A stretch of 64,000 nucleotides of DNA from Paenibacillus_E allorhizoplanae (lineage in GTDB: Bacteria; Bacillota; Bacilli; Paenibacillales; NBRC-103111), in assembly GCF_927798215.1 (NCBI RefSeq), contig NZ_CAKMMW010000032.1, forward strand, positions 1 through 64,000. The letters run 5' to 3'. How positions within the stretch are numbered: position 1 is the stretch's first letter; every line of letters starts with the position of its first letter. This document shows positions 32,282 through 40,295 of the stretch, in pieces. Below the pieces are notes generated by a model that was not told where the DNA came from, ran no database searches, and worked only from the letters and a program-made list of their open reading frames with translations. Position numbers and translations under genes: made by a program.

Positions 32282-33790
32282 ATGGCAACAAGCAACCCGC
32301 AAATTACCGTCCTTGGACTCGGGACAGGAGACGAAGATCAATTAACCTTAGGCGTATGGAAGAAGCTTCAACTAACAGCAAAGTCACAAGCCAAGCTATT
32401 CCTGCGGACGAAAGACCATCCGATGGTGCAACTGCTGGATGCCAACGAGATTCCGTACGAAACGTTTGATGCGAATTACATGTCGAATGAGACGTTCGAA
32501 AGAGTGTATGAGTCCATTGCGGAAGAATTAATCACTGCAGCGAAAAGCCATACGACTGCAGTGCTTTACGCTGTCCCTGGTCATCCCATGGTCGCGGAGT
32601 ACACGGTGCAACTACTGAAACAACGCTGCCCATCTGAGGGGATTGAACTCCAAATCACCGGTGGAGAGAGCTTCTTAGACCAGGCCTTCTTACGATTTGG
32701 CTTCGATCCGATTGACGGCTTCCAGTTGCTGGATGCGACGAGCATCAGCCGTTATGCATTGAATCCACAGCTGCATACGGTGATTGGGCAGGTGTACGAT
32801 ACGTACACAGCCTCTGATTTGAAAATCAGCCTGATGGATGCCTATCCAGACGAGTATAAGGTCGTTGTGGGTCACTCGTTGGGCGTGGCAGGTCAGGAGC
32901 AGATCATCGAAGTACCGCTCCACGAGCTGGATCATGTCAAAGGTTATGGCAATCTGTCGCTGGTTTGGGTGCCGCGCAGTGAGCAGGAGGGGCCGTACAA
33001 CCGGACATTTGGTAAGCTGCATGAGATCGTTCAGACCCTGCGCAGCCCAGAAGGTTGTCCGTGGGATCGTGAACAGACACATGAGAGTCTGCGCAAGAAT
33101 CTGATTGAGGAAGCTTACGAAGTACTGGAAACCATTGATGAAGATGATCCGGACCACATGTGCGAGGAGCTTGGCGATTTGCTTTTACAAGTCATGCTGC
33201 ACGCGCAAATGGAAGAGGAGATCGGCACCTTCTCCGTGTATGATGTGATCGCTACGTTGAATGAGAAGCTCATCCGTCGCCATCCGCATGTGTTTGGGGA
33301 GTCGAAGGCAGAGGATGCTGATGAGGCTTTGGTTAACTGGAATGCGATCAAGGTCGAAGAGAAGCGGAAGAAAGGCATCGATGTTACGCAGCAGTCAGTG
33401 CTGGATGGCATTCCGCGTGAATTGCCAGGCTTAATGAAGGCAATGAAGCTGCAGAAGAAAGCGGCAGCGGTCGGTTTTGACTGGACAGAGCTAGATGATG
33501 TGCTGGCTAAGGTGGAAGAGGAGCTCGCTGAGCTGCGTGAAGCGATTGCACTAGGGGCGGAAGACGGGGCTCAGGAGCGTCGTGACGAGTTGGGGGATGT
33601 TCTCTTCTCTATCGTCAATGTTGCTAGATTCCTCAAAGTAGACCCCGAAGAGGCGCTAGCACAAACGAATCGGAAATTTATGCAAAGATTTTCATATATT
33701 GAGGAACAGTTACGTTTAAAGGGGTTATCTTTTGAACAAACTGGGTTATCAGAGATGGAAAAATACTGGCAAGAAGCAAAAAAGTTATAA
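32282..33790 (+). CDS. mazG: Tetrapyrrole-methylase/MazG fusion protein (YabN)
   Basis: A 502-residue two-domain protein. The N-terminal part (residues 1-~230) is a TP-methylase-like domain (ITVLGLGTGDEDQLTLGVW, AVPGHPMVAEYTV, ITGGESFLDQAF). The C-terminal part is a MazG NTP pyrophosphohydrolase with CPWDREQTHESLRKNLIEEAYEVLETID and EELGDLLLQVMLHAQ, then a second half-MazG unit. It cleaves abnormal or surplus NTPs to NMP and PPi. I chose ATG 32282 because AGGAGGTG ends seven bases upstream; the open frame back to 32003 runs over the operator array and has no family similarity that I recognise. Confidence 0.93.
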   Translation: MATSNPQITVLGLGTGDEDQLTLGVWKKLQLTAKSQAKLFLRTKDHPMVQLLDANEIPYETFDANYMSNETFERVYESIAEELITAAKSHTTAVLYAVPGHPMVAEYTVQLLKQRCPSEGIELQITGGESFLDQAFLRFGFDPIDGFQLLDATSISRYALNPQLHTVIGQVYDTYTASDLKISLMDAYPDEYKVVVGHSLGVAGQEQIIEVPLHELDHVKGYGNLSLVWVPRSEQEGPYNRTFGKLHEIVQTLRSPEGCPWDREQTHESLRKNLIEEAYEVLETIDEDDPDHMCEELGDLLLQVMLHAQMEEEIGTFSVYDVIATLNEKLIRRHPHVFGESKAEDADEALVNWNAIKVEEKRKKGIDVTQQSVLDGIPRELPGLMKAMKLQKKAAAVGFDWTELDDVLAKVEEELAELREAIALGAEDGAQERRDELGDVLFSIVNVARFLKVDPEEALAQTNRKFMQRFSYIEEQLRLKGLSFEQTGLSEMEKYWQEAKKL

Positions 33791-33927
33791 AACTTGATAA
33801 ACGCTAGAAGGATTTTGCCGAAAAAAGCAGAATACTAGACTTGTTGCAAGGTATAATCATGAAATGTAACCACAGTTGGTACATAGAAGACCTGATCTTC
33901 AAACATTTTGGGAGGTAAAGAAAACAC

Positions 33928-34200
33928 ATGAACAAAACAGACTTGATCAACAACATCGCTGAAAAAAGCGGACTTACTAAGAAAGACGTAGAAGTTGTCC
34001 TTAACGGATTCCTTGGTGAAGTGACAGACGCTCTTTCATCCGGAGATAAAGTACAATTGATCGGTTTCGGTACATTTGAAACTCGTAAGCGTTCTGGCCG
34101 TACAGGTCGCAACCCGCAAACGGGTAACCCAATCGAAATCGCAGAATCCAATGTTCCTGCTTTCAAAGCGGGCAACAAGCTTAAAGACGCTGTAAAATAA
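33928..34200 (+). CDS. hup: DNA-binding protein HU
   Basis: HU/HBsu, 90 residues, the main nucleoid-associated architectural protein. MNKTDLINNIAEKSGLTKKDVE starts the helical dimerisation part, and GFGTFETRKRSGRTGRNPQTGNPIEI is the DNA-embracing arm. ATG follows GGGAGGT, and a TATAAT lies at 33852-33857. The stop codon overlaps the start of rqcP by one base (TAATG), so the two are coupled. In B. subtilis hbs lies elsewhere; here it sits between mazG and rqcP. Confidence 0.97.
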   Translation: MNKTDLINNIAEKSGLTKKDVEVVLNGFLGEVTDALSSGDKVQLIGFGTFETRKRSGRTGRNPQTGNPIEIAESNVPAFKAGNKLKDAVK

Positions 34201-34463
34201 TGCGTATCGATAAATTTCTCAAAGTATCTCGTCTTATCAAACGCCGTACAGTTGCAAAGGATGTGTCCGACCAAGGGCGCGTGTGGATTAACGGTAGGGA
34301 CGCTAAAGCGAGTACGCATGTGAAAGTTGGAGATGAGTTATCCATTCAGTTCGGTCAAAAGAAAGTGACGATTCGCGTTGAGCTTTTGACAGAGTCGACC
34401 CGTAAGGAAGACGCTGCGCAGATGTACACGCTGCTGAAGGAAGAGCCCTTCCAATCCGAATAA
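34200..34463 (+). CDS. rqcP: Ribosome-associated quality control protein RqcP (YabO)
   Basis: An S4-domain RNA-binding protein of 87 residues. MRIDKFLKVSRLIKRRTVAKDVSDQGRVWINGRDAKAS is the S4 core and is almost invariant in RqcP. With RqcH it supports C-terminal alanine tailing of nascent chains on split 50S subunits. The ATG shares its A with the hup stop codon and has no separate SD, so translation is coupled. A terminator follows. Confidence 0.94.
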   Translation: MRIDKFLKVSRLIKRRTVAKDVSDQGRVWINGRDAKASTHVKVGDELSIQFGQKKVTIRVELLTESTRKEDAAQMYTLLKEEPFQSE

Positions 34464-34476
34464 CGCATACCGATGA

Positions 34477-34522
34477 AGTAGCCTGGGATTCCTGCAGAAG
34501 GGATTTTAGGCTGCTTTTTTTA
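34477..34522 (+). terminator. Intrinsic terminator after rqcP
   Basis: AGTAGCCT (34477-34484) pairs with AGGCTGCT (34508-34515, one G-T pair), then TTTTTTT. Confidence 0.82.
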
Positions 34523-34545
34523 TAGGCATAGGATGCAAGGCTTGG

Positions 34546-34574
34546 TTCTAAAAATGGACATCCTCCCATATCGT
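34546..34574 (+). promoter_or_regulatory. Candidate sigma-E promoter of yabPQ
   Basis: CATATCGT (34567-34574) matches the sigma-E -10 CATANNNT exactly. A weak -35 (TCTAAAA) lies about 14 bases before it. yabP and yabQ are sigma-E genes in B. subtilis. Confidence 0.45.
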
Positions 34575-34602
34575 AAGATTAGGTGAAGGAGGGGTACAGG
34601 CC

Positions 34603-34890
34603 ATGATTGAACCTGTGAAAAACAGCAACAAAAGGCAAGAAATTAAGATGCTGAATCGCAAGCTCTTGGAAATATCAGGAGTTTTGAACGTAGAAAGTTT
34701 TGATAGCGAAGAATTCCTCCTAGAAACGGAAATGGGCTACTTGATGATTAAGGGGCAAAATTTGCACATCAAGAACTTGAGCTTGGAGCAAGGATTAGTC
34801 GCCATCGAAGGTATTATTCATGAATTAGCCTATGTGGACGGGAATACCCAGGAGAAATCCAAAGGGTTTCTTGGTAAGCTATTTAAGTGA
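34603..34890 (+). CDS. yabP: Sporulation protein YabP
   Basis: A 95-residue YabP family protein (100 residues in B. subtilis). LNRKLLEISGVLNVESFDSEEFLLETEMGYLMIKGQNLHIKNLSLEQG is the family core, a beta-rich domain shared with YqfC. It is needed for sporulation at the engulfment/cortex stage; the molecular role is not known. ATG 34603 follows AAGGAGGGG. It overlaps yabQ by four bases (GTGA). Confidence 0.93.
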   Translation: MIEPVKNSNKRQEIKMLNRKLLEISGVLNVESFDSEEFLLETEMGYLMIKGQNLHIKNLSLEQGLVAIEGIIHELAYVDGNTQEKSKGFLGKLFK

Positions 34891-35462
34891 CGCTTCACGT
34901 TCAATTTCAGACGATTTTCATGATGTTCCTGAGTGGAATTTGCATAGGGGCTCTGTTCGATATTTTTCATGTGCTCTCGGGCAAGCTGCGGTTGCCACGA
35001 TGGACCATCCCCATTGTAGATAGTATCTATTGGATTGTGGCGATAATCCTAGTGTTTAAGATGCTCATTTACAGTAATGAAGGACAAGTTCGTATTTTTA
35101 TTTTTCTTGGAATGGGGATCGGAATTTGCTTCTATTTCGCTCTTCTTAGCTCGCTTGTCATTCGTCTAACGCTCATTCTCATACGAATTATTGTGGCGAT
35201 TTACCGCTTCTTTACGAGGACTGTCGAAATTCTCATCATTAAACCGATTATTGGCTTATATCGTCTAACGGTGATAATTTTAGGCTTTTTGCTAGCCGTA
35301 GCTATATTCCTTTACAGAATTGTGCTACAATTGCTCTATCCTATGTGGAGACTATTCCTCTGGATGACTAAGCCTGTGCATAAGTACTTGGTGATCCCTG
35401 ACTGGTTGAAGAAACTGAAGGGACGCATCATTGCGCTTTATCGCAGGATATTCTCGAAGTAG
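34887..35462 (+). CDS. yabQ: Spore cortex biosynthesis protein YabQ
   Basis: A 191-residue membrane protein. LHVQFQTIFMMFLSGICIGALFDIFHVLSG at the N terminus is the YabQ signature; about five hydrophobic segments follow, and the C terminus is basic (KKLKGRIIALYRRIFSK). In B. subtilis YabQ localises to the outer forespore membrane and is required for cortex formation. The start is GTG 34887, which overlaps the yabP stop. Confidence 0.92.
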   Translation: MTLHVQFQTIFMMFLSGICIGALFDIFHVLSGKLRLPRWTIPIVDSIYWIVAIILVFKMLIYSNEGQVRIFIFLGMGIGICFYFALLSSLVIRLTLILIRIIVAIYRFFTRTVEILIIKPIIGLYRLTVIILGFLLAVAIFLYRIVLQLLYPMWRLFLWMTKPVHKYLVIPDWLKKLKGRIIALYRRIFSK

Positions 35463-35477
35463 GAGGATTTCCTATTC

Positions 35478-35801
35478 ATGCATGCTCAAGCAACCGTTTC
35501 AACCAAGCGCATCAGTCGGGAAGGCTCGAAGCGAAGACTGCGTATCCTTTTGATCATTGTCTTATGTTTTCTGAGCTGGGCTGCTGTTAACATCTGGGGG
35601 CAGTTCGCCAAGCTGCACGAGAAGAAAAGTGTCGTAGCGAATATGGAACAACAACTCGTCGAAGCACAGAAGATCAATGCTCTCACGACGAAGGAAATCG
35701 CACGGCTGCATAACGACGAATATTTGGATCAGATCATTCGCCGAGACTTTCATTACAGTAAAACGGGAGAGACGCCACTAAGTGTCTCGAAGTCGCAATA
35801 A
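35478..35801 (+). CDS. divIC: Cell-division protein DivIC (FtsB-like)
   Basis: A 107-residue bitopic protein: a basic cytoplasmic N terminus, one membrane segment at about residues 23-41, and an extracellular coiled coil (about 45-80, HEKKSVVANMEQQLVEAQKINALTTKEIARL), then LDQIIRRDFHYSKTGE. DivIC joins FtsL and DivIB in the divisome that activates septal wall synthesis. ATG follows AGGAGG. Last gene of the yabP-yabQ-divIC run. Confidence 0.93.
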   Translation: MHAQATVSTKRISREGSKRRLRILLIIVLCFLSWAAVNIWGQFAKLHEKKSVVANMEQQLVEAQKINALTTKEIARLHNDEYLDQIIRRDFHYSKTGETPLSVSKSQ

Positions 35802-35832
35802 GAAACGTTATGAAGAAGTGGCGAATGCCGTG

Positions 35833-35861
35833 TTGACCGTGGTTTCTGCATCGGTTATAAT
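35833..35861 (+). promoter_or_regulatory. Sigma-A promoter of yabR
   Basis: TTGACC (35833-35838), 17 bases, TATAAT (35856-35861), about 50 bases before the yabR ATG. Confidence 0.75.
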
Positions 35862-35909
35862 CGGCGTAGCCAGTGTTTTCAACATTTTAAGGGAGGAACA
35901 TTTTACTTT

Positions 35910-36509
35910 ATGGCAATTGAAGTTGGCACCAAGTTAGAGGGAAGAGTGACGGGGATTACTCACTTTGGAGCATTCGTCGAGCTTGCTGAAGGAGTTACCG
36001 GTCTTGTTCACATTTCGGAGATCGCGGACAATTATGTGAAGGACGTTAATGACCACTTGAAGCTAGAAGACAAGGTAACGGTCAAAGTAATTAACGTGGA
36101 CAAGGATGGCAAGATCGGACTGTCGATCAAGCAAACGATTGACAAGCCAGTTGAGGAAAGACCAGCTCGTCCTGAACGTACAGGTGGCAGCAGCTATCAA
36201 GGTCGTCCTAGTGGAGATCGTCCAAGCGGCGGTTACCAAGGTGGTCGTCCAAGCAGCGGTGGAGACCGTAGTGGTGCTCCAAGCGGTGCTCCAGGTGGTG
36301 GTGGCGGTCGTCCAGGTGGCGGCGGTGGCTTCAATCGTGGTGGTGGCGGTGGTGGTCGCGGCGGCTTTAACAAGCAGCAAGGCGGAGCTAGACCGTTTTC
36401 GTTCGAAGATAAAGTATCTCGTTTCCTAAAAGATAGTGAAGAGCGGATTTCGTCCTTGAAGAAGAACACCGAGTCCAAACGCGGTGGCCGAGGCGGAAGA
36501 AGAGACTAA
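35910..36509 (+). CDS. yabR: YabR: S1 RNA-binding domain with a Gly/Arg-rich insert
   Basis: Residues 1-75 are an S1 domain (GTKLEGRVTGITHFGAFVELAEGVTGLVHISEIADNYVKDV). The last ~40 residues (FSFEDKVSRFLKDSEERISSLKKNTESKRGGRGGRR) match the C terminus of B. subtilis YabR, which is 128 residues in all. Between them is an insert of roughly 70-80 residues rich in Gly, Arg, Ser, Pro and Asn (GGRPSSGGDRSG, GGGGRGGFNKQQGG), like RGG-type disordered RNA-binding regions. A role in RNA metabolism or translation is inferred from the domain. ATG 35910 lies 13 bases after GGGAGG, a long spacing. Confidence 0.9.
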   Translation: MAIEVGTKLEGRVTGITHFGAFVELAEGVTGLVHISEIADNYVKDVNDHLKLEDKVTVKVINVDKDGKIGLSIKQTIDKPVEERPARPERTGGSSYQGRPSGDRPSGGYQGGRPSSGGDRSGAPSGAPGGGGGRPGGGGGFNRGGGGGGRGGFNKQQGGARPFSFEDKVSRFLKDSEERISSLKKNTESKRGGRGGRRD

Positions 36510-36524
36510 TAGATGCAGATGATG

Positions 36525-36556
36525 AACCACATTCGCTCCAGCGAATGTGGTTTTTT
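36525..36556 (+). terminator. Intrinsic terminator after yabR
   Basis: AACCACATTCGCT - CC - AGCGAATGTGGTT then TTTT; 13-bp perfect stem. Confidence 0.92.
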
Positions 36557-36662
36557 CTTTGTCATGTGCGACAAGTCCGGCAAAAACAATGAAAATCAAT
36601 CGACATGGAGTTACGGGTATCTCCCTCATATGCGGCGCGTAGTTTCGAGGTAATCAGACTTT

Positions 36663-36676
36663 TGGAAACGTTTTCA
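36663..36676. promoter_or_regulatory. Candidate cre (CcpA) site upstream of spoIIE
   Basis: TGGAAACGTTTTCA fits the catabolite-responsive element consensus TGNNANCGNTNNCA at every fixed position and lies in a near-palindrome. It is about 90 bases before the spoIIE -35. Of the 36510-36825 gap, the remainder holds the yabR terminator and the spoIIE promoter; the tRNA genes found here in B. subtilis are absent. Confidence 0.45.
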
Positions 36677-36733
36677 ACTTAAGGAACCTAGAGCTGGCAA
36701 GGGCTGGGGCCTGTTGACAAGGCTATCAGGACA

Positions 36734-36799
36734 TGTCGGAAATTTCTTTGAATCTATCAACTCATTCTGACAAACTTTCTGCTAGATTGTCTCTATACT
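36734..36799 (+). promoter_or_regulatory. Spo0A-type promoter of spoIIE with 21-bp spacer
   Basis: CTGACA (36767-36772), 21 bases, TATACT (36794-36799). A near Spo0A box TGTCGGA (one mismatch) lies at 36734-36740. The B. subtilis spoIIE promoter also has a 21-bp spacer and needs Spo0A~P; the same geometry here suggests the same control. Confidence 0.65.
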
Positions 36800-36825
36800 A
36801 GAGTAACAAATAAGGGAAGAAATGG

Positions 36826-39333
36826 ATGGTGTTCGAGAATATGCAAAGACGAAGCTTAGGCGCGGTGATGGGTAGCGGATGGTCGGGAATTTGGCAGAAA
36901 GCAAAAGTAGGTGTTCACAGTGCAGCTGTGGAGAATCGATGGGTACAAGCTTTTGTTGCTAAGAAGTGGTCGTTACTGCTCATCGTTATGGGCTTCTTGC
37001 TCGGTCGGGCGATGATTCTGGAACAGTTATCACCATTTGCTTTGGCGTTTGTCGCAGTCATCTATTTTACAAGAAAGGATATCTTGCATTGGGTGGGTAT
37101 TGCTGCATTTGCTGGTAGCTTGCTTGCGGTGAATGGGAACACCGGTTATCTAGTGACAGAAATCGTTATCTTCCTACTGATCCAGAAGGCACTTGAGAAA
37201 TATGAACGCTCAGACGTTTCGTTAGCGCCGATCCTCGTTTTTAGCTCAACGTTCCTCGTGCAGCTCTTTGCGGAGCTGGTTGTTTCAAACTTAACGTGGT
37301 ACTCCTTGATGATGCTTACTGTGGAAGCGTTGCTGAGTTTGGTGCTGACGCTCATTTTCATTCAAGCGATCCCTGTATTCACGCTTACCCGCAAAAACTA
37401 TCATCTGAAACATGAGGAAATTATTTGTTTAATTATTTTGCTGGCATCGGTCATGACAGGTACGGTTGGTTGGCTTGTGGGTCCTGTCACGGTAGAGCAT
37501 GTGCTATCGCGTTACTTGATACTCCTGTTTGCGTTGGTAGGAGGAGCGCCGTTCGGAGCGTCCGTTGGTGTTGTCACAGGGCTTATCCTGAGTCTTGCGA
37601 ATAGCAATGCGATCTATCAGATGAGTTTACTTGCATTCTCTGGTATGCTCGCAGGTCTCCTTAAAGAGGGGAATCGCTTAATGGTAGCCTTCGGGATGCT
37701 GATCGGCTCGGTTATTCTATCTTTCTATATGGGTTCTAGTGTGGATATGATCAATTCGGCCTGGGAATCTCTTGCGGCTGTTGCCTTGTTCCTTCTTACG
37801 CCGCGCAGCGTTATTCTCATGCTTGCTAAGTATGTGCCTGGTACCCAAGAGAATCTGAAATCGCAGCAGGATTATGCGAAGCGTGTGCGGGATGTGACGG
37901 CTGGTCGCGTTGAGCAATTCTCTGAGGTATTCCGCCAGTTGGCGCGCAGCTTTAAACAGCTAACGACTGAAGATGAGGTGAGTCGGAAGGAGGAAGATGT
38001 CGGACATTTCATGAATGCTGTCACCCAGAAGGCGTGTGAGTCTTGTTGGAAGAAGAGCCAGTGCTGGGATCAGAAATTCTATCAAACTTACACGTATATG
38101 ACGGATATGATGAGCCAAATCGAGACGAAGGAGAGTATGACGAAGAAACAGATTCCACCTGAGTGGAAGAAGGTGTGCATCCGTACGGAACAAGTGCTAG
38201 ATGTGATGAAGCAGCAATATAGTTTATATAAGAATGACAGGCATTGGAAAAAGCAGATCATCGATAGCCGGCATCTTGTTGCCGACCAATTGTCAGGTGT
38301 TTCGCAAGTTATGGAAGACTTAGCGAAGGAAATTAAAAGGGAAGGACAGGAGTTGTTCCTCCAAGAAGAGCAAATTCGTAATGCCCTAGAGGAGCTTGGC
38401 TTATCTATTCATACGATCGATGTGATTTCCTTAGACGAAGGCAACATCGAAATCGAAATCATCCATCAATATACGAAGGGATTTGATGAATGTCGTAAGA
38501 TCATCGCGCCGCTTCTGAGCGAAATCATCGGCGAGAATGTCGCCGTGATGCGTGAGGAAATGCACACGCGCGGCGAGGGCTACAGCACGGTCGTATTCGG
38601 CTCCGCCAAGGAATACGAGGTGGAAACCGGAGTCGCCGGCGCTGCCAAGGGAGGCGATCTCTTCTCCGGCGACAGCTACTCCACGGTGGAGCTGGGCAAT
38701 GGCAAGTATGCCGTTGCGCTGAGCGACGGCATGGGGAATGGCGAGCGAGCGCGCGCGGAGAGCGAAACGGCGCTTAGCATCCTGCAGCAGCTGCTGCAGT
38801 CAGGAATGGACGAGAAGTTAGCGATCAAGTCGCTGAACTCGGTGTTGATGCTGCGTTCATCGGATGAGATGTACGCCACGGTGGATATGGCATTGATTGA
38901 TATGTACAGTGCCAATACGACATTCATGAAGATCGGCTCTACGCCAAGCTTTATTAAGCGCGGCACGGAGGTTATTCCGATCTCGGCCAACAATTTGCCG
39001 GTAGGCATCTTGAGTGAGATTGATGTCGATCTGGTCTCCATACCTCTGCAATCAGGAGATATCCTTGTGATGATGACTGATGGTATCTTTGATGCCCCGG
39101 GCCATGCTGTGAACAAGGAGATGTGGATGAAGCGGATGATTCAGGAAATTGATACGACGTTACCGCAGGATTTCGCGGATTGCTTATTGGAGCGTATTTT
39201 CCGCCATCATCACGGGGAAATTCAGGATGATATGACAGTCGTTGTAGCACGTATTGAGAAGCGGCAGCCGGAATGGGCGACGTTCCGTTGGCCGGGTATT
39301 ACACGCATGGAGCGTCCGAAAACAGTTAGTTAA
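36826..39333 (+). CDS. spoIIE: Stage II sporulation protein E (serine phosphatase)
   Basis: SpoIIE, 835 residues, dephosphorylates SpoIIAA to release sigma-F in the forespore and helps form the polar septum. About ten membrane segments fill residues 45-340. A central regulatory region includes a Cys cluster (CESCWKKSQCWD, about residues 404-416). The PP2C-type phosphatase at about 590-825 has ALSDGMGNGERARAESE, MMTDGIFD and DDMTVVVARI. ATG 36826 follows GGGAAG. A short GC-rich patch lies at about 38500-38830, covering the start of the phosphatase domain. Confidence 0.96.
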   Translation: MVFENMQRRSLGAVMGSGWSGIWQKAKVGVHSAAVENRWVQAFVAKKWSLLLIVMGFLLGRAMILEQLSPFALAFVAVIYFTRKDILHWVGIAAFAGSLLAVNGNTGYLVTEIVIFLLIQKALEKYERSDVSLAPILVFSSTFLVQLFAELVVSNLTWYSLMMLTVEALLSLVLTLIFIQAIPVFTLTRKNYHLKHEEIICLIILLASVMTGTVGWLVGPVTVEHVLSRYLILLFALVGGAPFGASVGVVTGLILSLANSNAIYQMSLLAFSGMLAGLLKEGNRLMVAFGMLIGSVILSFYMGSSVDMINSAWESLAAVALFLLTPRSVILMLAKYVPGTQENLKSQQDYAKRVRDVTAGRVEQFSEVFRQLARSFKQLTTEDEVSRKEEDVGHFMNAVTQKACESCWKKSQCWDQKFYQTYTYMTDMMSQIETKESMTKKQIPPEWKKVCIRTEQVLDVMKQQYSLYKNDRHWKKQIIDSRHLVADQLSGVSQVMEDLAKEIKREGQELFLQEEQIRNALEELGLSIHTIDVISLDEGNIEIEIIHQYTKGFDECRKIIAPLLSEIIGENVAVMREEMHTRGEGYSTVVFGSAKEYEVETGVAGAAKGGDLFSGDSYSTVELGNGKYAVALSDGMGNGERARAESETALSILQQLLQSGMDEKLAIKSLNSVLMLRSSDEMYATVDMALIDMYSANTTFMKIGSTPSFIKRGTEVIPISANNLPVGILSEIDVDLVSIPLQSGDILVMMTDGIFDAPGHAVNKEMWMKRMIQEIDTTLPQDFADCLLERIFRHHHGEIQDDMTVVVARIEKRQPEWATFRWPGITRMERPKTVS

Positions 39334-39346
39334 AGGTTCTAATAAG

Positions 39347-39378
39347 CCGTGCCGGCTCATTTGCCGGCGCGGTTTTTG
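39347..39378 (+). terminator. Intrinsic terminator after spoIIE
   Basis: CCGTGCCGGC - TCATTT - GCCGGCGCGG then TTTTTG. Confidence 0.9.
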
Positions 39379-39401
39379 AGTCAAGAAAGGCGGTTAATTG
39401 A

Positions 39402-40139
39402 ATGATCAGGAGGATGTTTGCCATATTGCTCATACTTCTGGGAGTATGCCTGTTTCTGTATCCCACGATAAATGATCGATATGAAACTTATCAACAACAT
39501 CAGATTTTGAAACAGTGGCAAGACAATATGCAAGCGATGGACCAGTTGCCCGGAGAGGAAAATGTGGAGGTACTTGCTGCAGGAGGTTCGAAGGCTACAC
39601 CCGTTGGGAGTGATGTGACCCCCTCACCAGATGCAAGTGTATGGATCAACGAACCATTGGTGTCTGAATCCGCAAAGCCCACAAGCGTGAGCGACACGGT
39701 TGTGAAGGTTGTGGCGACAGCCAAGCCTCCCCCTGCGAAACCAAAGAACATGGAGGGGGTTCTGAGTATTGATAAAATTGATTTGAAGCTCCCCATTCTA
39801 TCTGGTGCGACCATGGATAATATGAAAATCGCAGTTGCTAGTATTGCGAATACAGGAAAAGCTGGTGCAATAGGCAATTATGCGATTGCTGGGCATCGGA
39901 ATTTGACGTATGGTAAAAATTTTAATCGCTTAGATGAAGTTGTTCCTGGTGATTTATTAGAAGTAGATACAGGGAGCAATAAATTCGTCTACCGTGTAGA
40001 TGAAAAGTTATATGTTCTACCTACAGATGTGTGGGTCTTGCAGAGCAAAGATAGTAATCGGGAAATTACATTAATTACGTGTGATCCCATGGTAGACCCG
40101 ACGCATCGCTTAATTGTGAAAGGGAAATTAGTTGAATAG
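39402..40139 (+). CDS. Class D-like sortase
   Basis: A 245-residue transpeptidase that would anchor LPxTG-type proteins to the wall. One N-terminal membrane segment (residues 5-22) is followed by a Ser/Thr/Pro-rich linker. The catalytic barrel has the triad H165 (AGHRN), C227 (TLITCDP) and R236 (HRLIVKG). TLITC, the single N-terminal anchor and the length fit class D sortases of spore-forming Firmicutes. ATG 39402 has a modest SD. The next gene encodes an LPVTG protein, its likely substrate. Neither gene is found at this position in B. subtilis. Confidence 0.88.
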   Translation: MIRRMFAILLILLGVCLFLYPTINDRYETYQQHQILKQWQDNMQAMDQLPGEENVEVLAAGGSKATPVGSDVTPSPDASVWINEPLVSESAKPTSVSDTVVKVVATAKPPPAKPKNMEGVLSIDKIDLKLPILSGATMDNMKIAVASIANTGKAGAIGNYAIAGHRNLTYGKNFNRLDEVVPGDLLEVDTGSNKFVYRVDEKLYVLPTDVWVLQSKDSNREITLITCDPMVDPTHRLIVKGKLVE

Positions 40140-40201
40140 TTAGAAGTTCACGTATAGAAAGGATGGATATTACATATTTTCAAAACATGTGTACTACCCG
40201 C

Positions 40202-40229
40202 TTGTCAAAAATGATACAATTTGTATCAA
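40202..40229 (+). promoter_or_regulatory. Promoter with palindromic operator before the adhesin gene
   Basis: TTGTCA (40202-40207) and TATCAA (40224-40229) form a possible sigma-A promoter with a 16-base spacer. The perfect palindrome TGATACAA-T-TTGTATCA (40212-40228) fills that spacer and overlaps the -10, where a bound protein would block transcription. Confidence 0.55.
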
Positions 40230-40295
40230 AAGGAAAATAAATGTTCTTTCTTTTCAATGAAAAGGTACATATCTGAAATGGAGGTCTAAACAAAG

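Noticed and set aside
36510..36825. tRNA genes expected between yabR and spoIIE
   Set aside because: No cloverleaf or TTCRA-type T-loop was found. The gap holds a terminator, a cre-like site and the spoIIE promoter only.
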